A stretch of DNA of 64,000 nucleotides from Gallionella sp. (lineage in GTDB: Bacteria; Pseudomonadota; Gammaproteobacteria; Burkholderiales; Gallionellaceae): NCBI GenBank assembly GCA_030645535.1, contig JAUSNM010000029.1, positions 1 to 64,000 of the forward strand, given 5' to 3'. Below are positions 57,466 to 64,000 of this stretch, piece by piece. Position 1 is the stretch's first letter. Every line of letters starts with the position of its first letter. The notes under the pieces were generated by a model. The model did not search any database and had not been told where the DNA came from. It saw only the letters and a list, made by a program, of their open reading frames with translations. The position numbers and the translations under genes were made by a program.

Positions 57466-57498
57466 CAATGAGACGAGCCGCTGCAGGGCGGCTTGCGA

Positions 57499-58167
57499 TT
57501 ACTTCTGCAGCGTCGCGTCTTCGATGAGCACCTTGTAGGAATAGCCGGCGCCAAAATCCTTGTCATTGCGAACGGTGCCTTTCACCGTCACGACATCACC
57601 AACTTTGGCCTGAGCCTGCGTCGTGACAAGAATATCATTGCTATTAGCCGCATCCATCCCCGAGCCATCGCGCAGATGGACCCAGTTTCGCCCCATGATC
57701 CCCGGGTTATACTTCACGATCTTGCCGCGAACCAGAACAGGCTTATCCTTCAGCTCGGCAGCACGGGTCACGATTTCTTCAACCGTGTGCGCATTCGCAC
57801 CGACCGCCCTGGCAACGTTAACGTCACCGATATCGACAGGTCTGGCAGCCGCAGCGGCACCCGCCCCGCCCAGCGTGCCGAAAACAATCGTCTTGAAAGT
57901 CTTCTTCAGCGATTTGCTCTCGAAGTTATTCATCACCATCGCGTTTTCAATCGTGACTTCGCTGCCCTTCACAACCGGTGCACGGCCGACCGCTGCCCAG
58001 GTTTCGCCGTCTTTTGTTTTCAGACGCAGGTAGGTATAACTTTCGACATCACGGACCTCGAGAACCTCACCCTTGACGACGGACAGGGCATGCGGTGCCG
58101 CATTTTCACCGGCAAAAACAAATATGGAAGACACGATCATGCAGATTGCCAACAGCGCTTTCATCAT
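57499..58167 (-). CDS. Exported OB-fold protein, function unknown
   Basis: 222 residues from ATG-ATG with AAGGAG 7 bases upstream. A signal peptide (MKALLAICMIVSSIFVFAGE) is followed by two small OB-like beta domains: GEVLEVRDVESYTYLRLKTK and VLVRGKIVKYNPGIMGRNWV with VHLRDGSG. This twin layout resembles NrfJ-like or tRNA_anti-like periplasmic proteins found near c-type cytochrome genes, but no cytochrome gene is adjacent. Role unknown. Confidence 0.7.
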   Translation of the reverse strand: MMKALLAICMIVSSIFVFAGENAAPHALSVVKGEVLEVRDVESYTYLRLKTKDGETWAAVGRAPVVKGSEVTIENAMVMNNFESKSLKKTFKTIVFGTLGGAGAAAAARPVDIGDVNVARAVGANAHTVEEIVTRAAELKDKPVLVRGKIVKYNPGIMGRNWVHLRDGSGMDAANSNDILVTTQAQAKVGDVVTVKGTVRNDKDFGAGYSYKVLIEDATLQK

Positions 58168-58243
58168 ACAGAGACTCCTTTTGAATGGGGCGTGGAGCAT
58201 ATCAGCTACCCCTATCAGCGGCAACGCCACGACCAGTTGCGAA

Positions 58244-58295
58244 TTGATAATTGACAATTGAAAACTGACAATTGAAAACTGAAAACCGTAAACTG
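58244..58295. repeat. Short tandem repeat (ACAATTGAAAACTG)
   Basis: Two exact copies of TGACAATTGAAAACTG follow a shorter related unit (GATAATTG) and precede GAAAACCGTAAACTG. The A/T-rich tract lies between the rluE stop and the OB-fold gene and is likely slippage-prone. Confidence 0.75.
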
Positions 58296-58296
58296 T

Positions 58297-58833
58297 TTAT
58301 TCCCGCCGCCACTTTCCAGGCTCAAGTCCGTCCAGCGTCCATTCACCGATACGGTAGCGGATCAGACGCAAGGTGGGGAAGCCGACCGCTGCGGTCATGC
58401 GTCTGACCTGGCGGTTTTTCCCCTCCTTTATGGTCAATTCCAGCCAGCTGGTGGGTATGGCTTTTCGCTCACGAACCGGCGGGCAGCGGGGCCAGAGACA
58501 CGCAGGTTCATCCATCAGGCCCGCCCCGGCAGGCCGGGTGGTAAAATCAGGCAGGTTGACCCCGCTGCGCAACTTTTCAAGTGCAGCCTGATCCGGCACA
58601 CCTTCCACCTGCACCCAGTATGTCTTGGGCAGTTTATGTTTCGGATCGGTGATGCGATGTTGCAACTGCCCGTCGTCTGTCAGCACCAGCAGGCCTTCGC
58701 TGTCGGTATCCAGTCGTCCGGCGGGATAAAATTCGGGAAGAGGAATATAATCCGCCAGCGTCGGATGCAGGCCATCGCGACTGAATTGGCAGATTACGCC
58801 AAAAGGTTTGTTGAACAGCAGAATGCGACCCAT
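58297..58833 (-). CDS. rluE: 23S rRNA pseudouridine synthase RluE-like
   Basis: 178 residues, RsuA/RluE family without the S4 domain. Catalytic Asp in [18 protein letters not shown] (about residue 40) and the second motif [20 protein letters not shown] are present. RluE modifies U2457 of 23S rRNA in E. coli. The gene is divergent from icd. Confidence 0.9.
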   Translation of the reverse strand: MGRILLFNKPFGVICQFSRDGLHPTLADYIPLPEFYPAGRLDTDSEGLLVLTDDGQLQHRITDPKHKLPKTYWVQVEGVPDQAALEKLRSGVNLPDFTTRPAGAGLMDEPACLWPRCPPVRERKAIPTSWLELTIKEGKNRQVRRMTAAVGFPTLRLIRYRIGEWTLDGLEPGKWRRE

Positions 58834-58956
58834 TTGAATTCCAGATTATTTTAAGCGGCCATTTTACCGCGTCTGCCAGCTTACTGAGAGTTAAACCATG
58901 CGTGCTTATCTCTCCCGGAGCCACTGGTCAAAGCCGATGCAATGGATGAGAACTAA

Positions 58957-61197
<2,241 letters not shown>

Positions 61198-61258
61198 AGC
61201 GTGCCATACCTGCGCGCGCCGGTATGGTGCGCCCTGACTGAGTTCGAACAGATGTAAA

Positions 61259-61288
61259 AAAGGCCCGGTACTTTCGTACCGGGCCTTT
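61259..61288 (+). terminator. Terminator after icd
   Basis: AAAGGCCCGGTAC, loop TTTC, GTACCGGGCCTTT, with A- and T-tracts on both sides. It may serve both icd and the convergent cspA gene. Confidence 0.9.
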
Positions 61289-61305
61289 AAACAAACAGGC
61301 GCCGA

Positions 61306-61509
61306 CTAAGGAGCCTGGATGTTGGATGCTTGATTGCCCTTAGGGCCTTTCACGACTTCAAAGGTAACCTTTTGGCCTTCTTTGAGTGACTTGAAACCGC
61401 TCATATTGATCGCGGAGAAGTGCGCAAACAAGTCTTCGCTGCCATCATCAGGCGTGATGAAACCGAAACCTTTTGCATCGTTAAACCATTTAACTGTACC
61501 AGTTGCCAT
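61306..61509 (-). CDS. CspA-family cold shock protein
   Basis: 67 residues, full-length cold-shock domain with RNP1 [11 protein letters not shown] and RNP2-like DLFAHFSAI. It binds single-stranded RNA/DNA as an RNA chaperone. GGAAGTTATCAC lies before the ATG. A 190-bp gap upstream could hold a structured 5' leader, as is common for cold-shock genes, but I could not show one. Confidence 0.93.
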   Translation of the reverse strand: MATGTVKWFNDAKGFGFITPDDGSEDLFAHFSAINMSGFKSLKEGQKVTFEVVKGPKGNQASNIQAP

Positions 61510-61728
61510 GTGATAACTTCCTTACAATAAAAAACGGGACCCCCCGCGAACTGTTTGAATCTAAGCCCGCACACGGCAAAACCAGTACTGCAGATACTTT
61601 GAATCAAACGCCGGAATGTATTTAACTCTCGTTTGACCGCATTTGTCAAACAGAAAATTCTAATTTACAGAACAGGCTTGAAAAAGCATCGCTAATCGTT
61701 GAGCTTGTCAGCCACATTGAGTGTCAGA

Positions 61729-62049
61729 ATGCCCATAAATATGTCAAAAGAACACGACAACAGCACGGTACTCGCCCCGGAACGCGCCAAAACAAAACCG
61801 CCCGGCATGTACAAGGTGATTTTGTTTAACGACGATTACACCACGATGGAATTTGTCATTGAGGTCTTGCAGCGTTTTTTTGCTATCAATAGCGAACGTG
61901 CGCAGCAACTCATGCTCCAAATACACAACGAAGGATCGGCGGTTTGCGGAATTTACACGCGCGACGTGGCCGAAACCCGCGTCGCTCAGGTGACAGACTT
62001 TGCGCAACAACACGAGCATCCACTACGATGCGGCATGGAGGAAATTTGA
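61729..62049 (+). CDS. clpS: ATP-dependent Clp protease adaptor ClpS
   Basis: About 106 residues from the [13 protein letters not shown]; the ATG four codons later is an alternative, and the TTG at 61699 is unlikely. The N-degron pocket is in [20 protein letters not shown] and [20 protein letters not shown]. ClpS delivers N-end rule substrates to ClpAP. It is followed by clpA after one base, the universal order. Confidence 0.93.
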   Translation: MPINMSKEHDNSTVLAPERAKTKPPGMYKVILFNDDYTTMEFVIEVLQRFFAINSERAQQLMLQIHNEGSAVCGIYTRDVAETRVAQVTDFAQQHEHPLRCGMEEI

Positions 62050-62050
62050 A

Positions 62051-64000
62051 ATGATTGCTCAAGACCTGGAAGTTAGTTTGCACCTGGCCTTTGTCGAAGC
62101 GCGCCAGAAACGTCACGAGTTCATCACCGTGGAGCATTTGCTGCTCGCCATGCTTGACAATGCCTCCGCAGCGCAAGTGTTGCGCGCCTGTCACGCCGAT
62201 GTGGAAGAGCTGCGCCAGACGATCACGGAATTTATTGACTCCAACACGCCTGTTGTCCCGGGCAGTGGCGATATGGACACGCAACCCACACTCGGATTTC
62301 AACGCGTCATCCAGCGCGCCATCCTGCACGCGCAATCCGCCAATAAAAAAGAAATATCTGGCGCGAACATTCTCGCCGCACTGTTTGGCGAAAAAGATTC
62401 TCATGCGGTACATTTCCTGACCCAGCGCAACGTCAATCGTCTCGACGTGGTGAACTACATCGTGCACGGCACCAACAGGGAGCCGCAAACCAGCGCCCCA
62501 CAGGCAGACACTGCGACCGAGCAACCTGCAAATGATACTGTGCTGAAACAGTACACGGTGGATCTGAACGCACAGGCACTGGCGGGCCAGATTGACCCGC
62601 TGATCGGCCGCGAGCCGGAACTGGAACGTGTCATCCAGACGCTATGCCGCCGCCGCAAGAACAATCCGCTGCTGGTAGGCGAAGCAGGGGTAGGCAAGAC
62701 CGCAATCGCAGAAGGCCTGGCGCGCCGCATTGTCGAAGACAACGTGCCGGACATCCTGAAAGACGCGCATGTCTATTCGCTGGACATGGGTGCGTTGCTG
62801 GCCGGCACAAAATACCGTGGCGACTTCGAACAGCGACTCAAAGCGGTGCTGAAAGAATTGAAAGAAGCCCCGCATGCTGTCTTGTTCATCGACGAGATCC
62901 ACACGCTGATCGGTGCAGGTTCTGCATCGGGTGGCACCATGGATGCCTCCAACCTGCTCAAGCCGGCATTATCGTCCGGCGCATTGAAATGTATCGGGGC
63001 GACCACCTATCAGGAATATCGCAGCATCTTCGAGAAAGATTCCGCATTATCGCGCCGTTTCCAGAAAGTCGATGTGCCTGAACCCTCCGTGGAGCAGACC
63101 ATCGAGATCCTGAAAGGCCTGAAGTCGCGCTTTGAGCAACACCACTGCATCAAGTTCAGTGCTGCCGCAATCACCAGCGCCGCCGAATTATCCGCACGCT
63201 TCATCAATGACCGTCACTTGCCGGACAAGGCGATCGATGTGCTGGATGAAGCCGGTGCTGCGCAGCGTATTTTGCCAAAATCCAAACAGAAAAAGGTAGT
63301 CGGCAAGCATGAGATCGAGGAGATTATCGCCAAGATTGCGCGCATTCCGACTCGAACCGTCTCGCACGATGACCGCAACGCGCTGAAAAATCTGGATCGG
63401 GACCTGAAAGCCACGGTATTCGGTCAGAACAAGGCGATCGACGCACTGGCGCGCGCAATCAAGATGTCGCGCAGCGGCCTGGGCAACCCGCACAAACCGA
63501 TCGGCAGTTTCCTGTTCTCCGGCCCCACCGGTGTGGGCAAGACCGAAGTGGCACGCCAGCTGGCATTCGCGATGGGCATGCCCTTGCATCGCTTCGACAT
63601 GTCTGAATACATGGAGAGACACGCAGTATCTCGCCTGATCGGCGCACCGCCAGGCTACGTCGGTTTCGACCAGGGTGGATTGCTGACCGAGGCAATCAAC
63701 AAACAGCCGCATTGCGTGCTGCTGCTGGACGAGATCGAAAAGGCGCATCCGGACATCTTTAATATCCTGTTGCAAGTAATGGATCACGGCACACTCACTG
63801 ACAATAACGGGCGAAAAGCCGATTTTCGCAACGTGGTCGTCATCATGACCACCAACGCGGGCGCAGAAGCCCTGAACAAAGTTCAGATCGGCTTTACCAA
63901 GACCTCGTCCACAGGGGATGAAATGGCCGACATCAAACGGATGTTCACCCCTGAATTCCGCAACCGTCTGGATGCCATCGTCTCATTCGATCCGCTGGAC
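62051..64000 (+). CDS. clpA: ATP-dependent Clp protease ATPase subunit ClpA (3' end cut)
   Basis: 650 codons are present and the frame is open at the window edge. The N-domain (residues 1-145) is followed by AAA+ module 1 with Walker A GEAGVGKT and Walker B VLFIDEIHTL, and module 2 with Walker A GPTGVGKT and Walker B LLLDEIEKAHPD. About 100 C-terminal residues are missing only because the window ends. It unfolds proteins for ClpP with substrate choice changed by ClpS. Confidence 0.95.
   Translation, partial: MIAQDLEVSLHLAFVEARQKRHEFITVEHLLLAMLDNASAAQVLRACHADVEELRQTITEFIDSNTPVVPGSGDMDTQPTLGFQRVIQRAILHAQSANKKEISGANILAALFGEKDSHAVHFLTQRNVNRLDVVNYIVHGTNREPQTSAPQADTATEQPANDTVLKQYTVDLNAQALAGQIDPLIGREPELERVIQTLCRRRKNNPLLVGEAGVGKTAIAEGLARRIVEDNVPDILKDAHVYSLDMGALLAGTKYRGDFEQRLKAVLKELKEAPHAVLFIDEIHTLIGAGSASGGTMDASNLLKPALSSGALKCIGATTYQEYRSIFEKDSALSRRFQKVDVPEPSVEQTIEILKGLKSRFEQHHCIKFSAAAITSAAELSARFINDRHLPDKAIDVLDEAGAAQRILPKSKQKKVVGKHEIEEIIAKIARIPTRTVSHDDRNALKNLDRDLKATVFGQNKAIDALARAIKMSRSGLGNPHKPIGSFLFSGPTGVGKTEVARQLAFAMGMPLHRFDMSEYMERHAVSRLIGAPPGYVGFDQGGLLTEAINKQPHCVLLLDEIEKAHPDIFNILLQVMDHGTLTDNNGRKADFRNVVVIMTTNAGAEALNKVQIGFTKTSSTGDEMADIKRMFTPEFRNRLDAIVSFDPLD

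Overview
The window looks like a chromosomal segment of a betaproteobacterium, most likely in or near the Nitrosomonadales (Gallionellaceae-like). The grounds are gene content and order: dapA-bamC, pyrG-kdsA-eno-ftsB, the yqjD-yqjE-yqjK trio, clpS-clpA, a monomeric isocitrate dehydrogenase, a short FeoB, and a fused two-domain Yej-type ABC ATPase. This placement is an inference from gene content; no 16S gene is present.

Layout. 0-8.4 kb: a MITE-like repeat, a GAF-like/GGDEF cyclase, an orphan ParB-like protein, then a formaldehyde detoxification locus (GlxA/AraC regulator, YqhD-like Fe-alcohol dehydrogenase, frmA, frmB). This is followed by about 1.2 kb of mobile-element debris: two abutting Tn7-like ends and an IS66 transposase scrap. 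8.4-12.8 kb: ovothiol genes ovoA-ovoB and a divergent glycosyltransferase-like gene. 12.9-18.6 kb: slyD, roxA, a small lipoprotein, an MBL hydrolase, bamC and dapA. 18.8-25.2 kb: feoAB and ftsB-eno-kdsA-pyrG. 25.3-31.1 kb: a MASE1-PAS-GGDEF cyclase, acs, and mltD. 31.1-42.9 kb: yqjKED and a Yej-type peptide ABC transporter whose operon is split by a 3.5-kb accessory island. 43-54.5 kb: an adenylate cyclase-hemerythrin fusion, ygfZ, a CbiM-like permease, an L,D-transpeptidase, tadA, a phosphatase/VOC cassette-like region, an HD-GYP protein, bcp, phoH, msrB, yciB, yciI, bolA. 54.5-64 kb: a parvulin, djlA, tcdA, an OB-fold protein, rluE, icd, cspA, clpS and the first 650 codons of clpA.

The most interesting part is the island at about 34.3-37.9 kb between yejF and yejE. 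It contains the first ~37 codons of an integron integrase on the minus strand, and divergent from it a cassette array on the plus strand with several attC-like sites. Stop codons of cassette genes sit in or next to the attC R'' boxes, as expected for integron cassettes. The cassettes encode a membrane-anchored unknown protein, a small AT-rich P-loop-like protein and a GNAT acetyltransferase. They are followed by a DUF1294 gene truncated at the array edge, a BrnT/CopG-like toxin-antitoxin pair and a small ParB-like protein. A further attC of the same sequence subfamily lies at 49.1 kb between a lipoprotein phosphatase and a VOC gene. I read this as a decayed sedentary chromosomal integron with a dispersed cassette.

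Other scars of horizontal exchange are a duplicated acs C-terminus (the same 13 residues with different codons), an adhC 5' fragment with an in-frame stop beside the intact frmA locus, and REP-like palindromes, one of them inside the yejE reading frame.
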